NCBI GenBank assembly: GCA_021740915.1
Contig: JAIOYW010000015.1
Location: 1-64,000 of the forward strand
Direction: 5' to 3'
Length of the DNA stretch: 64,000 bases
Source: Ignavibacteriales bacterium
GTDB taxonomy: Bacteria > Bacteroidota > Ignavibacteria > Ignavibacteriales > Melioribacteraceae
The position numbers and the translations under genes were made by a program. A model generated the notes under the pieces. It saw only the letters and a list, made by a program, of their open reading frames with translations. It ran no database searches and was not told where the DNA came from. Below are positions 9,337-18,232 of the stretch, piece by piece; position 1 is the first letter of the stretch; each line of letters opens with the position of its first letter.

Positions 9337-11085
9337 ATGCACGAACTAAAAAAATTAAATAAATACTTCCTTCGCTACAAAAGAAAATTATTTCTCGGAA
9401 TTCTGTTTATTCTCCTTTCAAACTTAGGGCAGGTCTATATACCTTTGCTGCTGAAGGATAGTATAGATAACCTTACGTCTGGATTCAGCTATGATGTTCT
9501 TCTCGATAAAGCTCTTTTTATCGTAGGCGCCGCCTTTTTTGCAGGTATATTCAGATATCTTATCCGAATGACTGTAATAGTCGTTTCAAGGGATATAGAG
9601 TACGATCTCAGACAAGATTTCTGGAGCCATATTCAAAAACTCCCGCTCAGATTCTTTCAGAATAACAGTGTCGGAAATATAATGGCTCATGCCACAAATG
9701 ACATCGGCTCAGTACGGATGTTTGTGGGACCCGCTGTGATGTACTCAATTGATACCGGCACAAAACTGATCGTGATAATTGCGATACTACTCTCAACCAG
9801 CGCTGAACTCACTTTTTATTCTTTGCTGCCGCTGCCTTTTCTTTCATATTTCGTTTACAGGCTGAGTAAAAAAATACATATTCGTTTTATGCGTATCCAG
9901 GAAAAATTCTCTGATCTTACAACCAAAGCCCAGGAGAGTTTTTCAGGTATCAGAGTTGTTAAAGCATATGTTTTTGAAGACCGCGAAATTGAGGATTTCT
10001 CTGAAATAAGCCGGGATTACATGGAAAAAAATATGGCTATGGTTAAAATTCAGGCATATTTCCAGCCGATTCTTTTTCTGATCGCGGGCTTATCGATAAT
10101 TATTGTGATCTGGGCAGGCGGAAATAAAGTCATTGCCGGCGAACTTTCCCTCGGGGAGATATCCGCATTTATCGTTTATCTCGGAATGCTGATCTGGCCT
10201 GTGATTGCATTTGGCTGGATAACAAATATTATCCAGCAGGCTTCTGCAAGCATGAAAAGGCTTACTGTCTTTCTCAACGAGCCCGTTGAAATAAAGAACA
10301 ACGAACTGACAAGCTATGTAATAAACGATTATTCCGGAGATATTGAATTCCGCAATGTTTCATTCCGCTATTCAGAAAACTTTCCTCTCGTCCTTGATGG
10401 AATCAGCCTGAAGATTAAACGCGGCTCTACTGTGGCTATTGTTGGAGGAACGGGCTCCGGAAAAACAACTCTGCTGAATCTCATTCCGAGGCTTTATGAT
10501 GTATCCGGAGGTGAAATTACTATTGACGGAAACAATATCAGGCATATTCCCCTCGATGTGCTAAGGCGCAGAATTGGATTTGTTTCTCAGGAAACATTCC
10601 TTTTTTCAGATACGTTAAAGCGTAATATTCTTTATGGTCTTGATAAGGACAATGATTCCGAAGTTGACAAAGCGGCAGAAATCTCGAAACTTAACAACGA
10701 CCTGGATAATTTCCCCAAAGGATATGAGACAATTCTGGGAGAAAGGGGTATCACTCTTTCCGGAGGTCAGAAACAAAGAACCTCTCTTGCACGCGCAATA
10801 GCCGTTAACCCGCGAATACTTATCCTGGACGATTCCTTTTCTGCTGTTGATACAAATACAGAAGAAGCTATACTCAGGAATCTTCGCGAATTTATGAAGG
10901 ACAGAACAAGTATTATTGTGAGCCACAGAATCTCAACAGTCAAGGATGCTGATACTATTTTCGTGCTCGATAACGGCAGGATAAAAGAGCAGGGAACACA
11001 TGAAGAACTTATCGCGCTTAAGGGTTATTATGCCGACCTGCATTACAAACAATTATTAGAAGACGAATTGAAAGAATTATCATAA
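9337..11085 (+). CDS. ABC exporter subunit with degenerate Walker B (heterodimer partner 1)
   Basis: A 582-residue half-transporter with six membrane helices (about 15-300) and an ATP-binding domain (about 335-575). Walker A is GGTGSGKTT (K376), the signature is LSGGQ and the H-loop is VSHR. After Walker B Asp498 there is Asp499 instead of the catalytic Glu (ILDDSFSAVD). This substitution marks the degenerate-site subunit of heterodimeric exporters such as TM287/288 and BmrCD. The second half-transporter starts 1 base after the stop, so the two are co-translated. Substrates of such pairs include drugs, lipids and peptides; nothing here tells which. The ATG at 9337 has no strong ribosome-binding site. 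Confidence 0.9.
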   Translation: MHELKKLNKYFLRYKRKLFLGILFILLSNLGQVYIPLLLKDSIDNLTSGFSYDVLLDKALFIVGAAFFAGIFRYLIRMTVIVVSRDIEYDLRQDFWSHIQKLPLRFFQNNSVGNIMAHATNDIGSVRMFVGPAVMYSIDTGTKLIVIIAILLSTSAELTFYSLLPLPFLSYFVYRLSKKIHIRFMRIQEKFSDLTTKAQESFSGIRVVKAYVFEDREIEDFSEISRDYMEKNMAMVKIQAYFQPILFLIAGLSIIIVIWAGGNKVIAGELSLGEISAFIVYLGMLIWPVIAFGWITNIIQQASASMKRLTVFLNEPVEIKNNELTSYVINDYSGDIEFRNVSFRYSENFPLVLDGISLKIKRGSTVAIVGGTGSGKTTLLNLIPRLYDVSGGEITIDGNNIRHIPLDVLRRRIGFVSQETFLFSDTLKRNILYGLDKDNDSEVDKAAEISKLNNDLDNFPKGYETILGERGITLSGGQKQRTSLARAIAVNPRILILDDSFSAVDTNTEEAILRNLREFMKDRTSIIVSHRISTVKDADTIFVLDNGRIKEQGTHEELIALKGYYADLHYKQLLEDELKELS

Positions 11086-11086
11086 T

Positions 11087-12871
11087 ATGGAACAAAAAGA
11101 CGATGAAGTATTAGGCAAAGCCTACGATTCCCAGATAATGAAAAGACTTCTGGGATATGTCAAGCCATATAAACGCTATGTTGTTCTTGCAATTATGCTG
11201 AACGTGCTCGTCGCTGCGCTCGGTCCGCTTCGCCCTTATCTTACCAAACTAGCTATTGACGATTATATTGCAAAAGCGGATCATAACGGACTACTTGTCA
11301 TATCTCTCCTTCTCGCCGGTTCTCTTGTGTTTCAGGCGGTAATGCAGTATTTCCTGACATATTACACTCAGCTAATGGGTCAGAAGATAATTTATGACCT
11401 GAGAATCAAAATTTTTTCTCATATCCAGAAACTCGCCCTCAGATTTTTTGATAAAACACCAATCGGACGGCTTGTTACAAGAACAACAAATGATGTGGAA
11501 TCTCTCAACGAACTTTTTTCCTCAGGAATAATAACTGTTTTCAGTGATATATTTATTATCGTCTGGATATTCATTTTTATGTTTACAATGGCATGGGACC
11601 TTTCACTTGTAACTTTGAGTGTTCTTCCTGTTCTTTTCTATGCAACTTTCCTTTTCCGCAGGAAAGTGAGAGAATCTTACCGGGATGTAAGATATCATCT
11701 TGCCAGGCTTAACAGCTACATGCAGGAACATATCGGAGGAATGAGCATCGTTCAACTTTTTTCAAAAGAAAAACGTGAGATGGGAAATTTCTCATCAATC
11801 AATAACGCTCATAAAAATGCAAATATTAATTCGATCTTCTATTATGCAGTATTTTTTCCTGTTGTAGAACTTCTTAGTTCAATCGCTATTGCACTCATTA
11901 TCTGGTATGGCGGCGGTGAAGTAATACAGGGGACACTCACTTTGGGGGTTCTTTTCGCCTTTATTCAATATACGGAAATGTTCTTCCGCCCGGTGCGTGA
12001 TCTTTCGGAAAAATACAATGTCATGCAGACTGCGATGGCTTCAGCGGAAAGAATATTTAAACTACTTGATAATGAATCATTTATAAAAAATCCTCTGAAT
12101 CCAAAACCGCTTCCCGTGGTGAACGGCGAAATTGAATTCAGAGATGTCTGGTTTGCATATAAGGATGATGAATACGTCTTAAAAAATGTTTCCTTTAAAA
12201 TAGAACCTGGTCAGACTGTGGCGATAGTTGGAGCAACAGGTGCCGGTAAAACAAGCATTATCAATCTTCTTACCAGATTTTACGATATCAGCCGGGGGCA
12301 GATTCTTGTAGATGGTACAAATATCGCCGAAGTGGATAAAAGAGAACTGCGCCGGCATATTGCTATTGTGCTTCAGGATGTTGTTCTTTTTTCGGGCACT
12401 GTGAAATCCAATATCGGGCTGAATTCTTCAGAAATATCAGAAGAACAGATAATAAAAGCTGCTGAGACAGTTGGTGCGGCTAAATTTATTACTGCCCTTC
12501 CAAATGGCTATAATCAGGAAGTAAAAGAAAAGGGTGCGACACTTAGTGTCGGACAAAAACAATTAATTTCTTTTGCGAGGGCTTTGGCTTATAATCCGCA
12601 AATTCTTATTTTGGATGAAGCAACATCAAGTATTGATACGGATACTGAAATTCTAATTCAAAAGGCTATTGAAAAATTACTGGAAGGCAGAACATCGATA
12701 GTAATTGCCCACAGGTTATCGACAATTCAGAATGCAGACAAAATTCTTGTTATGCATAAAGGCGAGATAAGGGAATCGGGAACCCATACCGAACTCCTGG
12801 CACAAAAAGGGATCTACTATCGTTTGTATCAGCTTCAGTATAAAGATCAGGAAATTACCCGCTCAGCCTGA
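11087..12871 (+). CDS. ABC exporter subunit with canonical catalytic site (heterodimer partner 2)
   Basis: A 594-residue half-transporter that completes the heterodimer with the preceding gene. There are six helices at about 30-310, then the nucleotide-binding domain with Walker A GATGAGKTS, Walker B ILDE with catalytic E511, and H-loop AHRLST. Its signature is LSVGQ rather than LSGGQ. In a head-to-tail dimer this signature faces the Walker A/B of the first subunit, so the degenerate Asp499 and the altered signature would fall in the same ATP site. That is the pattern expected for asymmetric exporters. The fbp gene follows 12 bp downstream. Confidence 0.9.
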   Translation: MEQKDDEVLGKAYDSQIMKRLLGYVKPYKRYVVLAIMLNVLVAALGPLRPYLTKLAIDDYIAKADHNGLLVISLLLAGSLVFQAVMQYFLTYYTQLMGQKIIYDLRIKIFSHIQKLALRFFDKTPIGRLVTRTTNDVESLNELFSSGIITVFSDIFIIVWIFIFMFTMAWDLSLVTLSVLPVLFYATFLFRRKVRESYRDVRYHLARLNSYMQEHIGGMSIVQLFSKEKREMGNFSSINNAHKNANINSIFYYAVFFPVVELLSSIAIALIIWYGGGEVIQGTLTLGVLFAFIQYTEMFFRPVRDLSEKYNVMQTAMASAERIFKLLDNESFIKNPLNPKPLPVVNGEIEFRDVWFAYKDDEYVLKNVSFKIEPGQTVAIVGATGAGKTSIINLLTRFYDISRGQILVDGTNIAEVDKRELRRHIAIVLQDVVLFSGTVKSNIGLNSSEISEEQIIKAAETVGAAKFITALPNGYNQEVKEKGATLSVGQKQLISFARALAYNPQILILDEATSSIDTDTEILIQKAIEKLLEGRTSIVIAHRLSTIQNADKILVMHKGEIRESGTHTELLAQKGIYYRLYQLQYKDQEITRSA

Positions 12872-12883
12872 TAAGGAGAAATT

Positions 12884-13903
12884 ATGCATAAACCTACTTT
12901 TATGACACTCACCCGGCATATTCTTGAAGGCGAAAGAATGCATCCGGAAGCCACCGGAGAACTATCTGCTCTTCTTCACGACCTGTCACTTGCTGCAAAA
13001 GTCCTTTCCCTCGAAGTAAACAAAGCCGGTTTAGTTGATATTCTCGGTCTTACAGATCAAAGTAATGTTCATGGAGAAACTCAGAAAAAATTAGATATTT
13101 ATGCCCACGATACGCTGATCCGCGCAATGGATCATGGGGGGCATCTATGTGTGATGGCTTCTGAGGAAGAGGAGGATATTATACATATTCCGCCGCATTA
13201 TAAGGTGGGAAAATATGTGCTCCTTTTCGATCCGCTGGACGGTTCATCCAATATTGACGCAAACATTAGTATCGGTACAATTTTTTCTATTTACAGAAGA
13301 CTCTCACCCGAAGGTACACCGGGTACTCTTGAGGACTGTCTGCAGCCAGGTGATAAACAGGTTGCCGCGGGATATATTGTATATGGATCAAGCACCATTC
13401 TTGTATATTCTGCGGGCCATGGAGTTCATGGCTTCACACTCGATCCTGCTTTTGGTGAATTTATCCTCTCACACCCCGATATCAGGATACCGGAAAAATC
13501 AAATATCTACAGCATCAATGAAGGTAATTACAAATACTGGCATCTGGGGCTAAAAAAGTATATCAAATTCCTGCAGGATGCTGATAATATAAGAGGCGAA
13601 GCTTATACAGCAAGATATATCGGTTCAATGGTTGCTGATATTCATAGGAATATGCTTTATGGCGGTGTGTATATGTACCCTTCGGATATCCGCAGCCCGA
13701 ACGGGAAACTTCGCCTCATGTATGAGTGCAACCCGATGGCATTTATCATTGAAGCTGCAGGCGGAAAGGCAACTGACGGGAAACAGAGGATTCTCGAAAT
13801 TCAGCCTTCCAGTCTTCACCAGCGGACTCCCATATTTATTGGCAATGCGTCTGAAGTAGATAAAGTACACGAATTTCTTGAAACTGAGATCCTCCCGGAT
13901 TAA
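12884..13903 (+). CDS. fbp: Fructose-1,6-bisphosphatase, class I
   Basis: A 339-residue cytosolic gluconeogenic enzyme that hydrolyses fructose-1,6-bisphosphate to fructose-6-phosphate. The metal-site motif DPLDGSSNID begins at D116, preceded by the acidic run SEEEED. NIYSINEGN and YIGSMVADIHRNMLYGG are the substrate and C-terminal signature segments. Length is normal for the class. AAGGAG lies 6 bases before the ATG. The gene sits 12 bp after the ABC exporter pair and is probably on the same transcript. I see no functional link between export and gluconeogenesis, so the shared operon may be incidental. Confidence 0.96.
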   Translation: MHKPTFMTLTRHILEGERMHPEATGELSALLHDLSLAAKVLSLEVNKAGLVDILGLTDQSNVHGETQKKLDIYAHDTLIRAMDHGGHLCVMASEEEEDIIHIPPHYKVGKYVLLFDPLDGSSNIDANISIGTIFSIYRRLSPEGTPGTLEDCLQPGDKQVAAGYIVYGSSTILVYSAGHGVHGFTLDPAFGEFILSHPDIRIPEKSNIYSINEGNYKYWHLGLKKYIKFLQDADNIRGEAYTARYIGSMVADIHRNMLYGGVYMYPSDIRSPNGKLRLMYECNPMAFIIEAAGGKATDGKQRILEIQPSSLHQRTPIFIGNASEVDKVHEFLETEILPD

Positions 13904-13970
13904 AAGTCGATTTTAACTTCGATATTTTAAGAAAAATTTTCAATTTATACTTATCCGGAATAAATACGGT

Positions 13971-13989
13971 GATTCTCTGCCGGAGAATC
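13971..13989 (+). promoter_or_regulatory. Small hairpin at the DinB-like gene leader
   Basis: GATTCTC (13971-13977) and GAGAATC (13983-13989) pair perfectly around TGCCG. The hairpin ends a few bases before the AAAGGA ribosome-binding site of the next gene. There is no U-run, so a role in translation or mRNA processing is more likely than termination. Chance is possible with a 7-bp stem. Confidence 0.3.
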
Positions 13990-14004
13990 TGAAAGGATGA
14001 ATAA

Positions 14005-14517
14005 ATGCATACAATCGTAAATTCAATTTCTGAATTATTTCGATTACTCAATAATTCCACGGCTGCTTTTACCAAGGTTCTGGAAGATTTCCCCGATAAT
14101 CTATTCACGGCAAAACCCGATGAAAATAAGTGGTCTGCTGCGGGGATTGCCGAACATATAATTATTACAGATGTCCTGCTCGAAAGATTTTTCAGGGGAA
14201 AACTGGAAAATGCTGAAAACAGAAAACCCTTCGAAAAAATAAGCAGAATTGGTGATGATTTCGGTGATTCGGAAAAGAAATTTGCGGCTTTTGGAATGTT
14301 GAATCCGAGAGATAAATTTGGCTCTCGCAAAGAAGCTTTGCAAAAATTTGAAACATCCCGAAAAAATTTCACCGCTACAGCGCTTAATCAGAATCTCACT
14401 TTTGTTGTAAAGACATTTCCGCACCCATTATTCGGAGAACTAACACTGGCAGAATGGATTTTTCTAGTGGCTGTGCACACAGAACGACACTGCAGACAGA
14501 TGGAGAATATTCTTTGA
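14005..14517 (+). CDS. DinB-like four-helix protein
   Basis: A 170-residue soluble protein of the DinB/YfiT superfamily, four-helix bundles that usually bind a metal through three His. The typical N-terminal block is KPDENKWSAAGIAEHII, and the C-terminal helix carries VAVHTERHCRQ; the His residues in AEHI and HTERH are probable metal ligands. Members act as thiol-dependent transferases (bacillithiol, mycothiol) or have unknown roles, and this sequence does not decide between them. An AAAGGA ribosome-binding site precedes the ATG. The next gene overlaps its stop codon. Confidence 0.75.
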   Translation: MHTIVNSISELFRLLNNSTAAFTKVLEDFPDNLFTAKPDENKWSAAGIAEHIIITDVLLERFFRGKLENAENRKPFEKISRIGDDFGDSEKKFAAFGMLNPRDKFGSRKEALQKFETSRKNFTATALNQNLTFVVKTFPHPLFGELTLAEWIFLVAVHTERHCRQMENIL

Positions 14518-15011
14518 TTAATTCTCTTATCGATTTCAGTTCAAGTGAGCAGAACTGGTTTTGGGAAGCGGTTGATGACTCGGTAATGGGAGGTCTTTCC
14601 GGAGGAAATATCATTGTAAACCCGGACGGTTACGCTGTTTTTTCCGGTACAATCTCTCTGCAGAACAATGGCGGATTTTCTTCAGTAAGAACCCGCGTCC
14701 GGCCATCTTCTTTTGAAGGCGCAAAAGGGGTCCGGATAAATATCTGCGGCGATGGAAAAAAGTACAGCCTGAGGTTCAAAACGGATGATAAATTTGACGG
14801 CGTTTCGTATAAAAAAGAATTCATTACGAAAGCCGGAGAATGGGAGGAAATGGAATTTCAGTTCCAGGATTTCATTCCGGTTTTCAGAGGCGTCAAATTA
14901 TACAATGAAGCTCTTCTGCTTCCCGGAAAAATCCGCCAGCTCTCTTTTATGATTAGCGATAAACAGCCCGGCAAATTTGAACTGAAAATTAAATCCGTTA
15001 AGGTTATTTGA
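14514..15011 (+). CDS. CIA30 (NDUFAF1-like) domain protein
   Basis: A 165-residue protein made almost entirely of the CIA30 jelly-roll domain. Diagnostic blocks are WEAVDDSVMGGLSGG, GGFSSVRTR, KYSLRFKTD and GEWEEMEFQFQDF. In mitochondria the family (NDUFAF1) assists complex I assembly; bacterial members are poorly characterised and some relate to carbohydrate binding. I chose TTG at 14514: it overlaps the previous stop (TTGA), has GGAGA at 14502-14506 in front and begins just before the domain. An ATG at 14454 in frame would overlap the DinB-like gene by 64 bases with no domain content. It is cytosolic by lack of signal. Confidence 0.8.
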   Translation: MINSLIDFSSSEQNWFWEAVDDSVMGGLSGGNIIVNPDGYAVFSGTISLQNNGGFSSVRTRVRPSSFEGAKGVRINICGDGKKYSLRFKTDDKFDGVSYKKEFITKAGEWEEMEFQFQDFIPVFRGVKLYNEALLLPGKIRQLSFMISDKQPGKFELKIKSVKVI

Positions 15012-15141
15012 TATGGATTTTATCCAGATCATCAGAGCAGATAAACTGTGGAATAAACCACTGCATTGCTAAGAAAAAGAAGCGATCCATTTACTCCAGC
15101 GATAAAATAATCGGCAAGTGCATTCCCCGATCTAGTCTAAT

Positions 15142-16758
15142 CTAAGGTTTTATGATTAGTGTATGTGTTCCCGGCAATAAATTGTATTCAGTGACTTTAT
15201 CGTTATTAACCACAACAAGTCTGAAAGCAGCGTTGGTAGTAACATTTAATACAGGAGATTGTTCAAAACTTTCTCTTTCCTTACAAATGACATTGATTGA
15301 ATTGTTTCCAATCATCAGGTTTTTAATCCCATGTCTGTCTTTTCGGGTTATCCTCCATAACAATTTATTCTCATAAGCATTGACCCTGAACCCCAGAATA
15401 TTTTCGATCAGCAATGCAATGGGACCGATACCTGTCCACCCCACAAAATCAGGTTTAGCAGGCACTCCCGGTTCGGAAAATTCGGCGCTGTAGTTCTCCC
15501 ACACTGTACCTGTATTCCGGTAAACCTCATACATTTCGGATAAATAACGTTCTGCCGATTGTGAAGCAAAATCCTCATATCCGTAACTTTCCAGCCCTTT
15601 TATAATAGCATAATTAGTCGGAGCCCATACGGCGCCAAGCCAGTAGCCGCCTTTAGGATCATATCCCGGCTGATCGGCCGCCAGAGTCGGGAAAACATTT
15701 TTTCGCCGGAATGAACTCGTATCTTTGAGATGAGAAACAAGCCTGAGTGCCTGTTCCGGTGAAGCCGCCCCTGCCAGCAAAGGCCAGAAAGCTCCTGAAG
15801 TTTTCCATTTCACATGATTTCCGGCGCTGTCAACATCATAATAGAGCCCGTCCTCTTCGTTCCAGCAGAAAGTATTTATCCTTTCTATTATTTTTTCCGC
15901 CTCGGATGTGAAATAATCTGTTTTTTGAGTATCGCCAAGAATTGAACTCATTTCTGCAAGATTTTGATACTGAATTACCATCTGGCAGGACATATCCACC
16001 CAGCCGTCTCCCCCACGGGGAGTGTTGTCCATTCCCGAACCAAGCCCGGTGTTCCAGTAAAGATGATGAACAGACCGGGTTGATTTCCGGCCGTATTTAT
16101 ACCATGTGTCAGGATTCCCTGCTGAGCTGACATCACCGTCAGTGTTAAGCCATTCAACATATTTTTCGAGCACAGGCAGCACCATCCCGAACCGTGAAGC
16201 ATCACCGGTATTCCGGAATGATTCAACTTCGGCCCAACTGAAAAGCGGCGGATTTATTGTATGCTCTCTGCCCATAAAAACAAAATCTTCACCGGTTTTT
16301 TCGGAAATTTCTCTGCATATATATCCGCTGCTGTGCTGTCGGCAGTAAAAATTATCAAGAGAATTCACAGCGGGAAATATTTCATGAGCATATCTGGCAA
16401 ACATTGTAATAAAGATCATATCCCACTGAAATATATTTTCATTAAAAGCCTCATCCAGGATATCCGATACAAAAGGAGAGCCCTCCGGAGGAGTTTTGAA
16501 ATGCCCGAATGCAAGTTCCCAGCACTTGTAGTACATATCGATCCAATCAGCGTTTTCCGTCATGACTGGATGCGGCAGTTTTTCCTTTGAGGCTGAGTAG
16601 TTTGGGATTTCAATACCGGAGTAATGCTTTTTTGAAAAATATATTCCCCGCTCATCATTATTCTGAGCTGATAATTCAGGAGAGAGAATAAATAGTATCA
16701 TGAATAAAGTTAAATATCCTGAAGTAAACCGTAATGTTGAAACGGAATGTTTTCCCAT
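15142..16758 (-). CDS. GH63/GH37-like (MGH1-type) glycosidase
   Basis: A 538-residue exported enzyme with a signal peptide (about 10-31, ending near SAQ). The (alpha/alpha)6-barrel signature of the GH63/trehalase/mannosylglycerate-hydrolase group is present: WDMIFITMFARY, ESxAGNPDTW-like SSAGNPDTWYKYGR, YWNTGLGSGMDNTPRGG, KWKTSGAFWPLLAG, GGYWLGAVWAPTNYAIIKGL and VWENYSAE. These enzymes invert alpha-glucosides or alpha-mannosides. A short C-terminal beta domain follows (about 455-538). It is the last gene of the minus-strand operon with GH125, EEP, ROK and MFS genes, which suggests action on an imported mannose-containing glycan. Exact substrate is not determined. Confidence 0.8.
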   Translation of the reverse strand: MGKHSVSTLRFTSGYLTLFMILFILSPELSAQNNDERGIYFSKKHYSGIEIPNYSASKEKLPHPVMTENADWIDMYYKCWELAFGHFKTPPEGSPFVSDILDEAFNENIFQWDMIFITMFARYAHEIFPAVNSLDNFYCRQHSSGYICREISEKTGEDFVFMGREHTINPPLFSWAEVESFRNTGDASRFGMVLPVLEKYVEWLNTDGDVSSAGNPDTWYKYGRKSTRSVHHLYWNTGLGSGMDNTPRGGDGWVDMSCQMVIQYQNLAEMSSILGDTQKTDYFTSEAEKIIERINTFCWNEEDGLYYDVDSAGNHVKWKTSGAFWPLLAGAASPEQALRLVSHLKDTSSFRRKNVFPTLAADQPGYDPKGGYWLGAVWAPTNYAIIKGLESYGYEDFASQSAERYLSEMYEVYRNTGTVWENYSAEFSEPGVPAKPDFVGWTGIGPIALLIENILGFRVNAYENKLLWRITRKDRHGIKNLMIGNNSINVICKERESFEQSPVLNVTTNAAFRLVVVNNDKVTEYNLLPGTHTLIIKP

Positions 16759-16787
16759 CAGATCACCGGATTTTTAAGCATATTAAA

Positions 16788-18224
16788 CTAAACCTTCAAA
16801 AGAATTTCAGGTTTATCCCTGTAAATCTTAAGAATAAACTCGCCGAAAAGTGTATTAGCCCAGGCAAACCATTTTCTCGTAAAATTAGCCGGATCATCCT
16901 TATGAAAAGCCTCATGCATAAATCCTGTGCCTGCATGGGTTTTTAGCAGAGTTCTGAGACAATACAGAATTTCATCCGGATCTTCTGAAGTCATCCCCCG
17001 CATTATTATGCTCATTGGCCAGATCATATCCAGCCCTACATGCGGACCACCTATTCCCTCGGCATATTTCCCTTTGTGGAAATAGGGATTTTCTTCGCTC
17101 AGCAGAAAACGCCGCGTATTTTGGTAGGTCTCATTTTCATTATCAATCAGGCTCAGATATGGCATCGAAAGAAGTCCCGGCACATTGCTGTCATCCATAA
17201 AAAGCCTGTTCCCGAAACCATCAACCTCAAATGCGAAAATTTTAGCGGATTTTTTATGTCCGGCAACTCCATACTCCATCACGGCTGCTTTAACTTCATC
17301 TGCAAGAGAACTCAAATTTTCAGAAAAAGAATAGTCCCGAATCACTTCAGAAAATATTTCGGAAAGCTGGCGGAGACTCTTAACGGCAAAGAGATTGGAG
17401 GGAATAAGGAAAGGGAAAATTGTTGAATCATCGGAAGGACGGAAAATGGAGCAGATCAGTCCTACAGGCTTCACCGGATTACCGTAACCGCCCAGCGCCA
17501 CGGTATCAGTCTGCACTGCGGTCACACGCTGAAATTTATAGGGGCCGCGGTTTTCCTTACGCTGCTGCTCAATAAAAGTCCTGTAAATAAGTTTTGCAGC
17601 CTTCACCCATGCAGCATCAAAACAAGACACATCTCCTGTCTTTTTCCAAAAATTGTACGCTAAACGTATCGGATAACAGAGCGAGTCTATTTCCCATTTT
17701 CGCTCATGCAATTCGGGTTTCATCGCAGTAAGATCCTTTTCCCACTCACTGCCGGCTGGTCCGTCATTAAATGCATTGGCATATGGATCGATCAGAATGC
17801 ACCTGGTCTGCCTATTAATGACACCGGCGATCAGGTTTTTTAATTCCGGGTCTTCATTAACCAAAGTCAGATAAGGCCAGACCTGCGCTGAGGAATCACG
17901 CAGCCACATGGCATGAATATCACCGGTAATGACGAATGTATCAGGCTTCCCTTCGAATTCCCTGAATGCTATTGTAGTATCGAGAGTATTTGGGAAACAA
18001 TTCTCAAACATCCAGCCGAGTTCTTTATCCGGGATAAAAGATTTTAATTCTTCGATAGTACTCTCCACCGCAGTGCTGTTAAAATTCCTTGCGGCGGGAT
18101 CGGGTCTTCTGCTTTGGAATACCGGATCATTATGAGCCAAAACCGGAGTTTTAATAACAGGTGCCATAAAAATACCTCCTGCCAGCAGACCGGCTTTTTT
18201 AATAAAATCCCTTCTGCCTGTCAT
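16788..18224 (-). CDS. GH125 exo-alpha-1,6-mannosidase
   Basis: A 478-residue enzyme of GH125 (Mug157/DUF1237 family), which removes alpha-1,6-linked mannose from N-glycans or yeast mannan. The family block GDIHAMWLRDSSAQVWPYL is intact, as are AFNDGP, KRRRWEIDSLCYP-like KWEIDSLCYPIRLAYNFW, and the C-terminal GTGFMHEAFHKDDP and RKWFAWANTLFGE. The N-terminus reads RRDFIKKAGLLAGG, a twin-arginine signal, so it should reach the periplasm folded. Neighbours within 30 bp are a GH63-like glycosidase and an EEP hydrolase. Specificity is assigned from the family. Confidence 0.92.
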   Translation of the reverse strand: MTGRRDFIKKAGLLAGGIFMAPVIKTPVLAHNDPVFQSRRPDPAARNFNSTAVESTIEELKSFIPDKELGWMFENCFPNTLDTTIAFREFEGKPDTFVITGDIHAMWLRDSSAQVWPYLTLVNEDPELKNLIAGVINRQTRCILIDPYANAFNDGPAGSEWEKDLTAMKPELHERKWEIDSLCYPIRLAYNFWKKTGDVSCFDAAWVKAAKLIYRTFIEQQRKENRGPYKFQRVTAVQTDTVALGGYGNPVKPVGLICSIFRPSDDSTIFPFLIPSNLFAVKSLRQLSEIFSEVIRDYSFSENLSSLADEVKAAVMEYGVAGHKKSAKIFAFEVDGFGNRLFMDDSNVPGLLSMPYLSLIDNENETYQNTRRFLLSEENPYFHKGKYAEGIGGPHVGLDMIWPMSIIMRGMTSEDPDEILYCLRTLLKTHAGTGFMHEAFHKDDPANFTRKWFAWANTLFGEFILKIYRDKPEILLKV

Positions 18225-18232
18225 TCTAATCC

